From assembly GCF_008641105.1 (NCBI RefSeq), contig NZ_VTTI01000006.1, positions 114,139 to 178,138 on the forward strand: a stretch of DNA of 64,000 bases, in the 5' to 3' direction. The stretch's first letter is position 1; each line of letters opens with the position of its first letter. Position numbers and translations under genes: made by a program. The DNA is from Halopseudomonas salina (GTDB lineage: Bacteria; Pseudomonadota; Gammaproteobacteria; Pseudomonadales; Pseudomonadaceae). Below the pieces are notes generated by a model. The model was given only the letters and a program-made list of their open reading frames with translations. It did no database searches and was not told the DNA's origin. Of this stretch, positions 20,514 through 31,615 are shown piece after piece.

Positions 20514-22121
20514 TTAATGTCTGAAATGCCGCATGCCGGTAAATACCATGGCCATGCCGGCCTCGTCGGCGGCAGCAATCACTTCGGCGTCGCGCATCGA
20601 CCCGCCGGGCTGAATCACTGCGCTGATGCCGTTTGCGGCAGCATTATCGATGCCGTCACGGAACGGGAAGAACGCATCTGACGCCATCACGGCGCCCGTT
20701 ACCTGCAAGCCGGCATGTTCGGCCTTGATCGCCGCGATGCGCGCGGAGTTCACTCGGCTCATCTGCCCGGCACCGATGCCCACCGTCTGGCGCTGACTGG
20801 CATAGACAATAGCGTTGGACTTGACGAATTTGGCAACCTTCCAGGCAAAGACCAGATCATTGATTTCCTGCTCGGTGGGCGCGCGTTTGGTCACTACCTT
20901 GAGGTCAGCTGCGGTGATCATGCCGATATCACGGCTCTGTACCAGCAAACCGCCATTGACGCGCTTGAAATCCCAGTCAGCGGTGGGTTGCGCGTTCCAT
21001 TCACCGCACTCGAGCAGACGCACGTTGGTCTTCGCACTGACCACTTGACGGGCGCCGGCACTGATGCGGGGCGCGATAATGACCTCGACGAATTGGCGCT
21101 CGACAATCGCCTGGGCAGTCTCAGCATCCAGCTCCCGGTTGAACGCGATAATGCCGCCGAAGGCTGATTCGGAATCGGTAGCGTAAGCCAGCTCGTAAGC
21201 CTGGCGAATACCACCTTCGGCATCAGGCACCACGGCCACGCCGCAGGGGTTGGCATGCTTGACGATGACACAGGCCGGTTTGGTGAAGCTTTTCACGCAC
21301 TCCAGCGCAGCGTCGGTATCTGCCACGTTGTTGTAGGACAGTGCCTTGCCCTGCAGCTGCACGGCCGTCGCGATGGACGCATCGGCTGGGTTAGCCTCGC
21401 GGTAGAAAGCGGCTGCCTGGTGTGGATTTTCACCGTAACGCATGTCCTGCGTCTTGATGAACTGGCTATTGAAGGTGCGTGGAAACGCGGAACGGTTTTC
21501 GGTGCTGAGTGTGTCGGACTGACGGTCAATGGTACCCAGATAATTGGCGATCATGCCGTCGTAGGCTGCGGTATGTTCGAAGGCCTTAAGTGCCAGATCG
21601 AAGCGCTGGGCATAGGTCAGGCCGCCGGCTTTCAACGCCTCGATGATGCCAGCGTAGTCGCCTGCATTCACCACAATCGCAACATCCTTGTGGTTCTTTG
21701 CCGCTGACCGGACCATTGTAGGCCCGCCAATGTCGATATTCTCGATGGCGTCGGGTAGGGTGCAGTCGGTGTTGGCAACGGTAGCGGCAAAAGGGTAGAG
21801 GTTGACCACTACCATGTCGATGGGCTGGATGCCATGCTGCTGCATCACCTCGCCGTCGATGTCACGACGGCCAAGAATCCCGCCGTGAATCTTCGGGTGC
21901 AAGGTTTTCACGCGCCCATCCATCATTTCCGGGAAGCCTGTGTAGTCAGCAACTTCCACTGCGGCCAGGCCCTGCTCGCGAAGGAGCTTGAAAGTGCCAC
22001 CGGTGGACAGGATCTCCACACCCTGAGCGCTCAGCTCGCGGGCGAATTCGACGATTCCGGTCTTGTCGGACACGCTGACGAGCGCGCGACGAATCGGCAG
22101 GCGGGTGGTTTGGTCAGTCAT
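20514..22121 (-). CDS. purH: Bifunctional AICAR transformylase / IMP cyclohydrolase
   Basis: Performs the last two steps of IMP synthesis. The 535-residue protein has the N-terminal MGS-like cyclohydrolase domain ([33 protein letters not shown]) and the C-terminal transformylase domain with the KHANPCGVA catalytic motif, GFP and [12 protein letters not shown] 22121 gives [16 protein letters not shown], the usual N-terminus; an ATG at 22142 would add seven unconserved residues. Transcribed toward purD across the heptamer repeat. Confidence 0.96.
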   Translation of the reverse strand: MTDQTTRLPIRRALVSVSDKTGIVEFARELSAQGVEILSTGGTFKLLREQGLAAVEVADYTGFPEMMDGRVKTLHPKIHGGILGRRDIDGEVMQQHGIQPIDMVVVNLYPFAATVANTDCTLPDAIENIDIGGPTMVRSAAKNHKDVAIVVNAGDYAGIIEALKAGGLTYAQRFDLALKAFEHTAAYDGMIANYLGTIDRQSDTLSTENRSAFPRTFNSQFIKTQDMRYGENPHQAAAFYREANPADASIATAVQLQGKALSYNNVADTDAALECVKSFTKPACVIVKHANPCGVAVVPDAEGGIRQAYELAYATDSESAFGGIIAFNRELDAETAQAIVERQFVEVIIAPRISAGARQVVSAKTNVRLLECGEWNAQPTADWDFKRVNGGLLVQSRDIGMITAADLKVVTKRAPTEQEINDLVFAWKVAKFVKSNAIVYASQRQTVGIGAGQMSRVNSARIAAIKAEHAGLQVTGAVMASDAFFPFRDGIDNAAANGISAVIQPGGSMRDAEVIAAADEAGMAMVFTGMRHFRH

Positions 22122-22208
22122 GGGGTATCCAGTTATGGTCAATTGAGAATAGTCGTCGGTCGCGTTTGAGCTCCGAACAGTAAACCCTTGCAGCAGTCTT
22201 ACGGTGTT

Positions 22209-22535
22209 TCAGAGAAGCCCGTATTGCTTCAGCTTCTTGCGCAGTGTGCCCCGATTGAGGCCCAGAATTTCGGAGGCGCGTGTCTGGTTGCCCTTCACAT
22301 GTTCCATCACGCTCTCAAGGAGAGGGGCTTCGACCTCGCACAGTACCATGTTGTAAACATCGGTCACGTCCTGGCCATCCAGGTGCTCGAAATAGTTCTT
22401 CAAGGCCTGTTCAACGCTGTTGCGCAGTGTGCGACTGCTTTGGCTGAGCTTGTCGGGTTCGATAAAGGGTGTGTCTTGGGGTACGTCGCTCACGGTGTCA
22501 GGTCCAGTCATCACTGATGCGTTCAATAGGCTCAT
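22209..22535 (-). CDS. fis: DNA-binding protein Fis
   Basis: Nucleoid-associated factor that bends DNA and modulates rRNA promoters and recombination. The 108-residue product ends with the conserved helix-turn-helix ([37 protein letters not shown]). The N-terminal ~35 residues are variable. The start ATG overlaps the dusB stop as ATGA, with AGGAG upstream, so the pair is translationally coupled, as in E. coli dusB-fis. Confidence 0.95.
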   Translation of the reverse strand: MSLLNASVMTGPDTVSDVPQDTPFIEPDKLSQSSRTLRNSVEQALKNYFEHLDGQDVTDVYNMVLCEVEAPLLESVMEHVKGNQTRASEILGLNRGTLRKKLKQYGLL

Positions 22536-23530
22536 GCCGCAAGGTCTCCTTCCAGCAGGCGGGTAAAAAAGATCTGTATGCTCTGATGCTGCTGCGCAGG
22601 ACATTCGACCCGGTTGAACCCGCGTCTGAATTCGTCGGCTCCGGGCAGTGTCTGCAGGTACCAGCCCACATGTTTGCGTGCAATTCGTACGCCCTGGTGG
22701 TCGCCATAAAACTGATGCAGCGCTTCCAGGTGTTCCAGCAGGGTTTGCCGTTGCCATTCCAGGGGCGGCGGGGGTAACAGCTCATCGTACTCGAGAAAGT
22801 GTGATATCTCCTTGAAGATCCATGGGCGCCCCTGTGCTGCACGACCTATCATCACAGCGTCCGCCCCAGTGTGACGCAAAACCTGCAACGCCTTCTGTGG
22901 GGAGTCGATATCGCCATTGGCGAAGATCGGTATGCCGGCCTGCTGCTTGATCGCTGCGATGGTGTCGTATTCGGCGCAGCCGGTATAGAGCTGGTTGCGC
23001 GTGCGACCGTGCACCGCCAGGGCCTGGATGCCCGATTCTTCGGCTATCCGTGCAATGTTCAATCCGTTGCGCGATTGTGTGCACCAGCCGGTACGAATCT
23101 TCAGCGTGACCGGCATATCCACGGCCTCGACTACAGCTTCGAGTATCTCGGCGACAAGCTTTTCATCCCGCATCAATGCGGAGCCGGCCGCCTTGTTGCA
23201 GACCTTCTTGGCTGGACAGCCCATGTTGATGTCGATTATCTGGGCGCCAAGTTGCTGGTTCATTCGCGCTGCCTCAGCCATCATCAGCGGTTCGCTACCG
23301 GCGATCTGTACGGAGCGTGGCTCATCTTCACCGCTGTGATCAAGCCGGTTACGGGATTTGCGACTGTTCCACAAACGTACATCACTGGTGACCATCTCGG
23401 ACACTACCAGCCCTGCTCCGAGCTTCCGGCAGAGCTGCCGGAAGGGGAGGTCGGTCACACCCGCCATCGGCGCGAGTATGACCTGGTTGGCGAGCTGGTA
23501 GGGTCCGATACGGATCACAGACTGGTTCAT
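22532..23530 (-). CDS. dusB: tRNA-dihydrouridine synthase B
   Basis: FMN enzyme that reduces uridine (U17 in E. coli) in the tRNA D loop. The 332-residue protein has the TIM-barrel start [43 protein letters not shown] with the catalytic Cys, and [18 protein letters not shown]. The stop codon overlaps the fis start by four bases. The arrangement dusB-fis is conserved across gammaproteobacteria. Confidence 0.95.
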   Translation of the reverse strand: MNQSVIRIGPYQLANQVILAPMAGVTDLPFRQLCRKLGAGLVVSEMVTSDVRLWNSRKSRNRLDHSGEDEPRSVQIAGSEPLMMAEAARMNQQLGAQIIDINMGCPAKKVCNKAAGSALMRDEKLVAEILEAVVEAVDMPVTLKIRTGWCTQSRNGLNIARIAEESGIQALAVHGRTRNQLYTGCAEYDTIAAIKQQAGIPIFANGDIDSPQKALQVLRHTGADAVMIGRAAQGRPWIFKEISHFLEYDELLPPPPLEWQRQTLLEHLEALHQFYGDHQGVRIARKHVGWYLQTLPGADEFRRGFNRVECPAQQHQSIQIFFTRLLEGDLAA

Positions 23531-23696
23531 CCCTGCAATATCGACTCATCAGTGACGGGCCCGACAAGCAACGCCCTTGCGGGAAGTCATCTGTTGTCGG
23601 CGTTATATTTGCGCAAAAAGGGCGCTAATCATACCCGCTCCGGGTGACCATATAAAGACTGGACTGGATGAAATTTGAACAGATCCGCCGACCGGT

Positions 23697-25025
23697 TCAG
23701 GGACTGAGAAAATCCAGCTGGTAGCCGGCGGCCTCTGGCCCGGGATCAAGCATGTCGAGCGCCACGTGAACCGGGGTCTGCGGCGGCATCAGTGTGACTC
23801 CCGCAAGCTCGCCTCCCAGGTACTCATCAGGCCTGAACTGTTTGCTGAGGACTTCTTCGCCACGCGTATTGTTGAACGTCATACGCAGGACTGGGAATGG
23901 CTGGGCAAAATCAGCCCTGTTGTAGACGATGACATCAATCGCCAGCGCCCGCGGATATTCGGCGTGAGGTCGGACCATCAGATTGCTGCTGCGGATCAGG
24001 GATATATCGACGCGTGCCGGCAGTTCGCACCCAGTCAGTAGGCAGAACTGCTCCAGGTAGGGACGGGTTTTTTCTCCGTGGGCCAGCGTACTGAAGTTGT
24101 AATACAGCGCCTGTGCCGGCAGGCCAAGCATGGCGAGCAGGCTCAGGGCGACCCAGAGCGATCTGTACCTGCTGCGCCTGGAGCCTGGCTGGGAGTACAA
24201 CTGAAGGGGCTCATCAACCAGGTCAGGCAGATCAATCAGCTTGCCCAGTTCGGGCTCGCGGCGATCATCAGGTTCATCGGTTTCCTGCTCGGCTTCGTGA
24301 ACATCTGCCTGCAGGAATTCTGAGGAGGGGCCGGCTGGGCGGTCCCGCAGAAAGATACCCCGGTCTTCCGCTGCCCGTTCAGGTCCTGGAACCAGGATCC
24401 TGTTGGCGCCCTCGGAAGAGGCTGAGGGTAGTTCGAAATCCCGGGCGGTGGGCGTCGATATAAAGTCGTCATGCAGATCGAGCTCTTCGCTATCTGCAAG
24501 CTCCCGCTCTGGCGACGCTTGTGATGACGAATTTATCCCGGTGTGTTCAGGGTCGTCGAGCAAGTCCCAGGGCCCCGGCTCATCGTCCTGCTCGACAAAA
24601 AGGCTGTCAGAATCAGGCTCCGGCGCCTCTTCGATATCGGGTTCTGGAGTGAGTCGCAACTCGGCTTGATCAGGGGAATGTTCGGGCGTGGAGTCCGTCG
24701 AACGACCGGTCGGGTTGATTTCATCCAGAATGGACTCGTCAAGCCCCAAGGCCTCGAGATCAAGCTCCAGATCGTCCAGATCCATATCGTCATGGATCAT
24801 CAGGGTATCGCGGCGCTCATCAGATTTGACTGGCTTATGAGCTGGCGCGGAGGCGGCAAGTGGGGTGACAGTGGGCTGCGGGTCTGCCTTGATGGTCAGG
24901 TTAGCGTTGAATACTTTCAGGCAGGCACCGCAACGCACACTGCCAGCCGCTGCCTGCAGGTGCTCCTGAGACAGCCGGAAACGCGTTTGACAAAAAGGGC
25001 ATTGCGCTACCAGCAGTTCGCTCAT
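23697..25025 (-). CDS. Zinc-ribbon DUF3426 membrane protein
   Basis: A 442-residue protein of unknown function. The N-terminus is an MJ0042-type zinc ribbon with Cys9, Cys12, Cys32 and Cys35. A long acidic, low-complexity region (about 70-270, rich in Asp, Glu, Ser, Pro) leads to one membrane helix (about 290-312). A DUF3426 periplasmic domain follows, with the family ending in LDMLDPGPEAAGYQLDFL. Such proteins usually sit beside prmA, as here. The ATG at 25025 overlaps no other gene; prmA ends 61 bases upstream, so co-transcription is likely. Confidence 0.85.
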   Translation of the reverse strand: MSELLVAQCPFCQTRFRLSQEHLQAAAGSVRCGACLKVFNANLTIKADPQPTVTPLAASAPAHKPVKSDERRDTLMIHDDMDLDDLELDLEALGLDESILDEINPTGRSTDSTPEHSPDQAELRLTPEPDIEEAPEPDSDSLFVEQDDEPGPWDLLDDPEHTGINSSSQASPERELADSEELDLHDDFISTPTARDFELPSASSEGANRILVPGPERAAEDRGIFLRDRPAGPSSEFLQADVHEAEQETDEPDDRREPELGKLIDLPDLVDEPLQLYSQPGSRRSRYRSLWVALSLLAMLGLPAQALYYNFSTLAHGEKTRPYLEQFCLLTGCELPARVDISLIRSSNLMVRPHAEYPRALAIDVIVYNRADFAQPFPVLRMTFNNTRGEEVLSKQFRPDEYLGGELAGVTLMPPQTPVHVALDMLDPGPEAAGYQLDFLSP

Positions 25026-25086
25026 GGGGTAACTGGAGATCCTTTAGCGTCGTGAAAGCCGAAATGGCATTGTGCCGTGAACCCGA

Positions 25087-25974
25087 TCAGGTCGCCAAGC
25101 GGCGTTTTCCGCTGACACGAATCCAGCCGTCACGATTGGCAACCGGATCGAGTTCGAAATCATCCCGGTAGGCGGCAAGTATGTCCTCGCTCTGCTCGGC
25201 AAGAATGCCGGACAGCGCGATCAATCCGCCGGGCTTTACTAGCTGGGCCAGTTGCGGCGCCAGTTGAACCAGTGGCCCAGCAAGGATGTTGGCTACCAAT
25301 ACATCGGCTGGTTGCTGCGGCATATTTTCGGGCAGGTAAAGGGCAAATCGCTCGTCCACAATCTGGTTGCGTTGGGCGTTATCGCGTGACGCTTCGAGTG
25401 CCTGTACGTCGATGTCAGTGCCTGTCGCTTTTTTTGCTCCCAGCAGCAGCGCCGCGATGGCCAGGATGCCAGAACCGCAGCCGAAGTCGATCAATTGCTT
25501 TTCCTCCAGCCGTTGGCTATCCAGCCATTCCAGACAAAGCGCAGTGGTAGGGTGGGTGCCGGTGCCGAAGGCCAGGCCTGGGTCAAGCAGAAGATTGACT
25601 GCATCCGGTTCCGGAGCAGCATGCCAGCTGGGCACTATCCATAAGCGCTGACCAAAGCGCATGGGATGAAAGTGCTCCATCCAGCTGCGTTCCCAGTCCT
25701 GATCAGCTATTTCTTCTATCTCGTGCTCCGGCAGCCCGCCCTGCCACAGGCTTTGCAGGGAGGCCAGCAGGGCGTCGCGATCGGTGTCAGACTCGAAAAG
25801 CGCCAACAGGTGAGTGTGCGACCAGAGCGGGGTGGTGCCCAGGTCCGGTTCGAAGATGGGCTGGTCCTCGGCATCCATGAACGTTACCGACACCGCGCCA
25901 AGTGCCAGCAACTGATCTTCCAGCGGATCGGCCTGTTCGGGACTGATGGCAAGACGGAGTTGTAACCAGGGCAT
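25087..25974 (-). CDS. prmA: Ribosomal protein L11 methyltransferase
   Basis: Trimethylates ribosomal protein L11 using S-adenosylmethionine. The 295-residue product has the N-terminal L11-binding domain ([20 protein letters not shown]) and a class I methyltransferase domain with [14 protein letters not shown], the SAM motif [15 protein letters not shown] and the NPP-like [17 protein letters not shown] 25974 has GAAGGAA six bases upstream; the open frame extends further but is not conserved. Confidence 0.95.
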   Translation of the reverse strand: MPWLQLRLAISPEQADPLEDQLLALGAVSVTFMDAEDQPIFEPDLGTTPLWSHTHLLALFESDTDRDALLASLQSLWQGGLPEHEIEEIADQDWERSWMEHFHPMRFGQRLWIVPSWHAAPEPDAVNLLLDPGLAFGTGTHPTTALCLEWLDSQRLEEKQLIDFGCGSGILAIAALLLGAKKATGTDIDVQALEASRDNAQRNQIVDERFALYLPENMPQQPADVLVANILAGPLVQLAPQLAQLVKPGGLIALSGILAEQSEDILAAYRDDFELDPVANRDGWIRVSGKRRLAT

Positions 25975-26020
25975 GAAATTTCCTTCGGGAGCTGGATATC
26001 TGGGGCGGGCTTGAATGAGC

Positions 26021-26055
26021 AAAAATAACCCGGGAGCAGACTGGCTGCTCCCGGG
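26021..26055 (-). terminator. Intrinsic terminator after accC
   Basis: On the minus strand an 11-bp stem CCCGGGAGCAG/CTGCTCCCGGG (plus 26029-26039 and 26045-26055) is followed by TTATTTTTG (plus 26021-26028). It ends the aroQ-accB-accC transcript before prmA. Confidence 0.8.
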
Positions 26056-26070
26056 GGCAAGGATCATACT

Positions 26071-26084
26071 CTTGCAGCTTGCAG
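26071..26084. repeat. Two-unit heptamer remnant near accC
   Basis: CTTGCAG occurs twice in tandem, in the same unit class as the long heptamer arrays at 9954 and 20433. It is probably a remnant or single arm, just past the accC stop. Confidence 0.45.
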
Positions 26085-26091
26085 CCAAGGC

Positions 26092-27432
26092 TTACTTTAT
26101 ACCCAGCTTGTGCTCGAGATAGTGAATATTGACACCACCCTTGCAGAAGCCCTCGTCACGCACCAGTTCACGGTGCAGCGGGGTATTGGTTTTGATCCCA
26201 TCCACCACCAGTTCGTCCAGCGCATTGCGCATTCGTGCCAATGCTTCGTCACGGGTGGCGCCATAGGTAATCAGCTTGCCCACCAGCGAGTCGTAGTTGG
26301 GTGGCACTTTGTAGCCACTGTAAAGGTGCGAGTCAACTCGAACCCCGTTGCCACCGGGAGCGTGGAAGAAGGTCACAGTGCCAGGGCTGGGCATGAAGGT
26401 TTTGGGATCTTCGGCATTGATACGGCATTCTATGGAGTGCCCGCGAATGACCACGTCCTCCTGGGTAATACTCAAGGGCTGCCCAGAGGCGACCAGGATC
26501 TGCTCCTTGACGATGTCGATACCAGTGACCATCTCGGAAACAGGGTGCTCGACCTGAACCCGGGTGTTCATCTCGATAAAGAAGAACTCGCCGTTTTCGT
26601 AGAGAAACTCGAAGGTGCCGGCACCGCGGTAACCCAGGTCAATACAGGCCTTGACGCAACGGGCCTGGACCATGGCCCGCGCTTCTTCGTCGATACCGGG
26701 GGCTGGCGCCTCCTCGATAATCTTCTGGTGACGGCGCTGCAGGGAGCAGTCACGATCGCCCAGATGCACTGCGTGGCCCTGGCCGTCGGAGAGAATCTGA
26801 ACCTCGACGTGGCGCGGGTTGGTCAGGAATTTCTCCAGATACACAACCGGATTACCGAAAGCGGCGCCCGCTTCGGTCCGGGTCAGGGCAATTGATTTTA
26901 TCAATTCGGCTTCGTCATGAACGACGCGCATGCCCCGTCCACCACCACCACCGGAGGCCTTGATGATCACCGGGTAGCCCACGCGCCGACCGATGCTCAG
27001 GCATTCTGCCTCGTCTTCCGGCAAGGGGCCGTCGGAACCAGGAACAGTAGGCACGCCAGCAGCTACCATGGCAGCAATTGCCGAGACCTTGTCGCCCATC
27101 AGGCGAATCACTTCCGCGCTGGGGCCGATAAAGGTGAAGCCGGAATTCTCGATCTGTTCGGCAAAATCGGCGTTTTCTGCGAGGAACCCGTAGCCCGGAT
27201 GGATACCGTCGGCACCCGTCACTTCGGCCGCGCTGATGATCGCGGGGATGTTCAGGTAGGATTCAGTGGCATTGGCCGGCCCAATACAGACGGTTTCGTC
27301 GGCGAGGGCCAGGTGCATGAGTTCACGGTCGGCCGTCGAGTGCACGGCTACGGTCTTCAACCCCAGCTCCTTGCAGGCGCGAATAACGCGCAATGCAATT
27401 TCACCGCGGTTGGCTATCAGTACTTTTTGCAT
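26092..27432 (-). CDS. accC: Acetyl-CoA carboxylase, biotin carboxylase subunit
   Basis: ATP-grasp enzyme that carboxylates biotin on AccB in the first step of fatty-acid synthesis. The 446-residue product starts [24 protein letters not shown] and has the glycine-rich ATP loop [14 protein letters not shown], the [15 protein letters not shown] catalytic region and [15 protein letters not shown]. Complete length. It starts 19 bases after accB; the operon is accB-accC. Confidence 0.97.
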   Translation of the reverse strand: MQKVLIANRGEIALRVIRACKELGLKTVAVHSTADRELMHLALADETVCIGPANATESYLNIPAIISAAEVTGADGIHPGYGFLAENADFAEQIENSGFTFIGPSAEVIRLMGDKVSAIAAMVAAGVPTVPGSDGPLPEDEAECLSIGRRVGYPVIIKASGGGGGRGMRVVHDEAELIKSIALTRTEAGAAFGNPVVYLEKFLTNPRHVEVQILSDGQGHAVHLGDRDCSLQRRHQKIIEEAPAPGIDEEARAMVQARCVKACIDLGYRGAGTFEFLYENGEFFFIEMNTRVQVEHPVSEMVTGIDIVKEQILVASGQPLSITQEDVVIRGHSIECRINAEDPKTFMPSPGTVTFFHAPGGNGVRVDSHLYSGYKVPPNYDSLVGKLITYGATRDEALARMRNALDELVVDGIKTNTPLHRELVRDEGFCKGGVNIHYLEHKLGIK

Positions 27433-27451
27433 CGGAGGCTCCGGGCCGGGC

Positions 27452-27910
27452 TCAGGCGATGCTGAACAGGGGTTGATCGAATTCCACCGGCTGGCCGTTA
27501 TCGGCCAGGATGGCCTGAACCACGCCGCTCTTGTCAGCTTCGATATGGTTCATCATCTTCATCGCTTCGACGATGCACAATACATCGCCAGCCTTCACGG
27601 TATGGCCAACCTCGACAAAGGAGCCAGCAGCCGGAGACGGCGAGCGGTAGAAGGTGCCCACCATGGGCGAGCGTACCAGGTGGCCAGCTGGCTCTGCTGC
27701 AGGGGTTTCAACCAATGAGGCGGGCGCAGTTGGCGCCGCGGCGGGCGCGGCGGCAGGGGCCGGAGCTGGCTGCGGGTAATATTGTGGCTGAGCTACTTGC
27801 TTGCTGTGGCGGCTGATCCTTACCGATTCTTCGCCTTCATGTATTTCCAGTTCGTCGATACCGGATTCTTCCAGAAGCTCGATCAGTTTTTTTACTTTGC
27901 GGATATCCAT
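27452..27910 (-). CDS. accB: Biotin carboxyl carrier protein of acetyl-CoA carboxylase
   Basis: Carries the biotin moved between AccC and the carboxyltransferase. The 152-residue protein has the N-terminal helix ([23 protein letters not shown]), a Pro/Ala-rich linker (about 40-70) and the biotinyl domain with the thumb and EAMKM containing biotinylated Lys118. ATG 27910 is preferred; a GTG at 27922 lies immediately after the GGA and is unlikely. Confidence 0.96.
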   Translation of the reverse strand: MDIRKVKKLIELLEESGIDELEIHEGEESVRISRHSKQVAQPQYYPQPAPAPAAAPAAAPTAPASLVETPAAEPAGHLVRSPMVGTFYRSPSPAAGSFVEVGHTVKAGDVLCIVEAMKMMNHIEADKSGVVQAILADNGQPVEFDQPLFSIA

Positions 27911-27934
27911 TGGTGCTTGCACTCCAGAGCAGTT

Positions 27935-28387
27935 TTAGTCTTGTTCGGTTTGTTCTATCAAATGTATCGCAGCATCCAGCGCCAGTTGATAGCCTCTGGC
28001 GCCCAGCCCGCAGATCACGCCCACAGCTACGTCGGAGAAGTAGGAGTGGTGACGGAAGGGCTCGCGTTTATGAACGTTGGATAGATGCACTTCGATAAAT
28101 GGGATGCTCACAGCCAGCAATGCGTCACGTATTGCGACGCTGGTGTGAGTAAATGCAGCCGGGTTGATCAGAATGAAATCGATTGCTTCATCTCGAGCAG
28201 CGTGGATGCGCTCAATCAGTTCGTGTTCGGCGTTGCTTTGCAGATTGAGTAGATGGTGACCGCTGGCAGCAGCCTGCTCACGCAGTGTCTGCACAATCTG
28301 TTCCAGCGTGGCGACGCCATAGACTCCCGGCTCTCGGGTACCGAGAAGATTCAGGTTGGGGCCGTTAAGTACCAGAATGCTCGCCAT
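27935..28387 (-). CDS. aroQ: Type II 3-dehydroquinate dehydratase
   Basis: Third step of the shikimate pathway. The 150-residue class II enzyme shows [20 protein letters not shown] with the catalytic Tyr in [20 protein letters not shown] and the [18 protein letters not shown] active-site segment with its His. Upstream of accB on the same strand, as in Pseudomonas. Confidence 0.97.
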   Translation of the reverse strand: MASILVLNGPNLNLLGTREPGVYGVATLEQIVQTLREQAAASGHHLLNLQSNAEHELIERIHAARDEAIDFILINPAAFTHTSVAIRDALLAVSIPFIEVHLSNVHKREPFRHHSYFSDVAVGVICGLGARGYQLALDAAIHLIEQTEQD

Positions 28388-28524
28388 TGTTATCGATCCA
28401 CAGGCAATTAAAAAAAACTGACCATCAGGTCATGGGTGAAGTCTGCCGGAATCTGTGCGAGCTGTCCAGAATCGCTAGGTTGCCACCAGATGCCCGCATG
28501 ATTGCCGCAATTAAGCCTAGATTG

Positions 28525-30354
28525 CTAATCGGTATTCCTGGCAAGGTGGTTCAGAAAGCCCTCCCGATCGATCTCGCCCTGAATGCGAAGATCCCCCCTC
28601 TCGCCGCCATCGGCGGCGTAGAACACGAAGGCAGGGGGGCCAAACAGCCCCTTTTCAGTCAGCCATTGGCGCTGATCGGGGGTGTTGTCAGTCAGATCCA
28701 GCTTGATGCGCACGTAAGGCTCCAGCTCCTCACGTACATCAGAGTCATTGAGGACCTGGCGTTCGATGACCTTACAACTGATGCACCAGTCAGCATAGAG
28801 CTCTATGACCGCGGGGCTGCCCAGATCCACTGCCCTGGCCAGCTGGGCATTGATTCCGCTCTGATCCCGGACTGTGGTGAAAAAGCCCGGTGCACGGGCA
28901 CTGCCCTGTCGATCTGTTGCCGTCAAGGGTTCGAGCGGGCGTAAAGGGTCTGAACCGCCGACCAATGCCCCTGTCAGGGCTACCGCAGAATAGATCGCGG
29001 CCAGCAGCGCGATGATGTGAGCCAGCCGGCTGGCAATGCGTGGTTCAGTGCGCTCGAATAATCCGAGCTGCACCGCCAGGCCCGCGGCCAAGACGGCCCA
29101 AAGCGCCAGACTGATGGAGCCGGGTAACAGACGTTCGAGCAACCAGATGGCAACGCCCAGCAAACCGAATCCGAACAGCTGCTTGACGGTGTTCAACCAG
29201 GGGCCGGATCGCGGCAGGAAGGCATTGCCGAATACCGCCACCAGGAGCAGCGGGACGCCCATGCCCAGGGCTAGCAAAAAAAGCCGCAGAGCTCCGCCGG
29301 CGGCGTCCCCAGTGGTGCTTATATACACCAGGGCTCCAGCCAATGGCGCCGAAATACATGGCGAAACGACCAGGGTTGAAAGGGCGCCCATGACGGCTGC
29401 CCCGGGAATCGATCCGCCACGGGTGCGACTCCCCAGGCGCTCAAGGGGATCACGCAGAAAAGCTGGTAGACGCAGATCGAACAGCCCGAACATGGCGAGG
29501 GCAAACAGGATGAAAAAGGCAGCAAAAGTACCCAGCACCCAGGGGGACTGCAGGCGCGCCTGAATGTTCAGTGCGGCGCCGAAAAGGCCGATCAGCGCGC
29601 CCACGGCGGCAAAAGTCAGTGCCATGCCCAGCACGTAACTCAGCGCTAGCAATGTTGCGCGTGACCTGTCGATATTGCTGCGGCCCACCACCAGGCTGCT
29701 GAGAATCGGTAGCATAGGCAATACGCAGGGCGTAAAAGTCAATCCGAGCCCGGCCAGGAAAAACAGTGCAAGTGCCAGGGCCAGCCCCTCTTGGGACTCC
29801 GTTGGCGGCGTGTTACCTGCGGCTAATGGTTGGGCCGCAGCAACCCCCCCGGGTAGCGCAAGAGTCACGGTTTCCGGTGGATAGCAAAGCCCGGCATCAG
29901 CGCAGCCCTGAAAGTCGACTTGCAGCAACTGTTCAGGCTTCAACTCCCCTTCCAGTTCGAGAATGACATTGAGGCTGTCGTAGTAAACCTCAACATCGCC
30001 GAAAAACTCGTCATGGCGTTGAGTGCCCGAAGGCAGGGCAGGTTCGGCCACGCTGGCGCCGTCCCCGGTCAGTGAAAAACCGAGCCTGTGACGATAAAGA
30101 TAATATTCGGGCACAATCTCGAACCGAAGACGTATCTCCTGGTCCGAGAGACCGACTATGCCGGGGCGGAACGCTTCGTTCACCGGCAAGAAACGGGTCT
30201 GGCCGGCGCTGCCCTGCAACACGCCAGAGCCGGAATCGGCGGAATTGTCGAGCAATCCCCCGTTAGCCAGGCCGGGTATCAGGAAACAGGTGAGCAGCAA
30301 CAGGCGTAACAGCAAAATATTTGATCCGGGCCAGATAAGATTGGCCTTCATCAT
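28525..30354 (-). CDS. dsbD: Thiol:disulfide interchange protein DsbD
   Basis: Transfers electrons from cytoplasmic thioredoxin across the inner membrane to periplasmic reductases. The ~609-residue protein has a signal peptide (LLLLRLLLLTCFLIPGLANG) and a periplasmic alpha domain with GCADAGLCYPP Cys pair. The eight-helix beta domain carries the redox cysteines in FTPCVLPMLPILSSLV and VVSPCISAPLAGALVY. The C-terminal thioredoxin domain has CISC. The start is uncertain: ATG 30354 or 30351 places the signal peptide at the N-terminus, but neither has a clear ribosome-binding site, and in-frame upstream starts exist. Confidence 0.9.
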   Translation of the reverse strand: MMKANLIWPGSNILLLRLLLLTCFLIPGLANGGLLDNSADSGSGVLQGSAGQTRFLPVNEAFRPGIVGLSDQEIRLRFEIVPEYYLYRHRLGFSLTGDGASVAEPALPSGTQRHDEFFGDVEVYYDSLNVILELEGELKPEQLLQVDFQGCADAGLCYPPETVTLALPGGVAAAQPLAAGNTPPTESQEGLALALALFFLAGLGLTFTPCVLPMLPILSSLVVGRSNIDRSRATLLALSYVLGMALTFAAVGALIGLFGAALNIQARLQSPWVLGTFAAFFILFALAMFGLFDLRLPAFLRDPLERLGSRTRGGSIPGAAVMGALSTLVVSPCISAPLAGALVYISTTGDAAGGALRLFLLALGMGVPLLLVAVFGNAFLPRSGPWLNTVKQLFGFGLLGVAIWLLERLLPGSISLALWAVLAAGLAVQLGLFERTEPRIASRLAHIIALLAAIYSAVALTGALVGGSDPLRPLEPLTATDRQGSARAPGFFTTVRDQSGINAQLARAVDLGSPAVIELYADWCISCKVIERQVLNDSDVREELEPYVRIKLDLTDNTPDQRQWLTEKGLFGPPAFVFYAADGGERGDLRIQGEIDREGFLNHLARNTD

Positions 30355-30614
30355 AATCGCTACGAGGTTTCTTGCCGAGTGACAAAACGTCATAGGCAAA
30401 ATCGGGATTTGTGTTTTGTAACCCTTCGCCACGGTAAGAATGGTTTATTCGGGATTCTGACTTGCCCTTCCCGGCCTGAGTCCTCGCGTGCATTGCGGGT
30501 AATCGATTGGGTCCCGAAGGCTGTGTTCCGATCCTTACAAGCATCAGGTGCCTGAGTGTGCTGTGTGGGTTGGAGTGCTATGCTCCTGAGCGAGACGTTC
30601 AAAGGAGTCAACAC

Positions 30615-31610
30615 ATGAAGTTCGGAAAGGGTATGTTCGGCAAAAAATCGACTGCTAGCGCGGCCTCCCGCCCGGCGGATGGGCAAGGGCCAACGCTGGT
30701 GGTCAAAGGGCTACTGGCGATTTTGCTGGTCTATCTGGTTGTTTGCGTGTTCGTCGGTTGGTACTGGAACCGAGAGCCTGGCGTCATGCAACTGATTCCT
30801 GCCACCTCGGCACAAACAGACAGGGTAGAGGGAGAGATGACAGTCGCAACGGTCGAAGCTCTCATGACCACCTTGCTGGAAAAGCCCGGCGGCTATCTGA
30901 GTAATGACATCATGCCTCCTGGTGTCTGGCTGGATAACATGCCCAACTGGGAATTTGGCGTTCTGGTACAGATCCGGGATGTCACCCGTGCGATGCGCCG
31001 GGACATGGCGCGGTCGCAATCCCAGTCTGCTGAAGATGAAGATCTGGCCCGTGCAGAGCCACTTTTTCATTTTGACAACAAGAGCTGGATCATGCCCTCT
31101 ACGGAAGGGGAGTATCGCAGCGGACTCAAGGCGTTGAATTCCTACGCTGCACGCCTCAGGGCTGATGAGGCTGATTTCTATGCACGTGCTGACAATCTTG
31201 GTAGTTGGCTCGGGGATGTCAGTACGCGCCTGGGCTCGCTTTCGCAGCGTCTTTCAGCCAGTGTTGGTCAGGCTCCCGTTACCGATGGCAGTCGTCCGCG
31301 CGAGCAGACTCCCTGGCTTGAGATAGATGATGTGTTTTACGAGTCCAGGGGTAGTGCCTGGGCGCTGGTTCACCTGCTGCGAGCAGTAGAGGTCGACTTT
31401 GCCGATATCATTGCCAAGAAGAATGCCCAGGCCAGTCTGAAGCAGATCATTCGGGAGCTTGAGGCAACCCAGGAATCATTGTGGAGCCCGATGGTGCTTA
31501 ACGGAGGTGGATTTGGAGTGCTCGCCAATCATTCTCTGGTAATGGCCAATTATCTGTCGCGCGCCAATGCGGCCATTATTGACCTGCGCCGTTTGATGGA
31601 GCAGGGCTGA
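30615..31610 (+). CDS. DUF2333 family membrane-anchored protein
   Basis: A 331-residue protein with a basic N-terminus, one membrane helix (about 27-50, LLAILLVYLVVCVFVGWYW) and a long hydrophilic, helical domain ending in SRANAAIIDLRRLMEQG. This matches the DUF2333 family; no catalytic motif is visible and the function is unknown. ATG 30615 has AAAGGAG 8 bases upstream. The Nudix gene starts five bases after its stop, so they are probably co-transcribed. Confidence 0.8.
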   Translation: MKFGKGMFGKKSTASAASRPADGQGPTLVVKGLLAILLVYLVVCVFVGWYWNREPGVMQLIPATSAQTDRVEGEMTVATVEALMTTLLEKPGGYLSNDIMPPGVWLDNMPNWEFGVLVQIRDVTRAMRRDMARSQSQSAEDEDLARAEPLFHFDNKSWIMPSTEGEYRSGLKALNSYAARLRADEADFYARADNLGSWLGDVSTRLGSLSQRLSASVGQAPVTDGSRPREQTPWLEIDDVFYESRGSAWALVHLLRAVEVDFADIIAKKNAQASLKQIIRELEATQESLWSPMVLNGGGFGVLANHSLVMANYLSRANAAIIDLRRLMEQG

Positions 31611-31615
31611 GCACG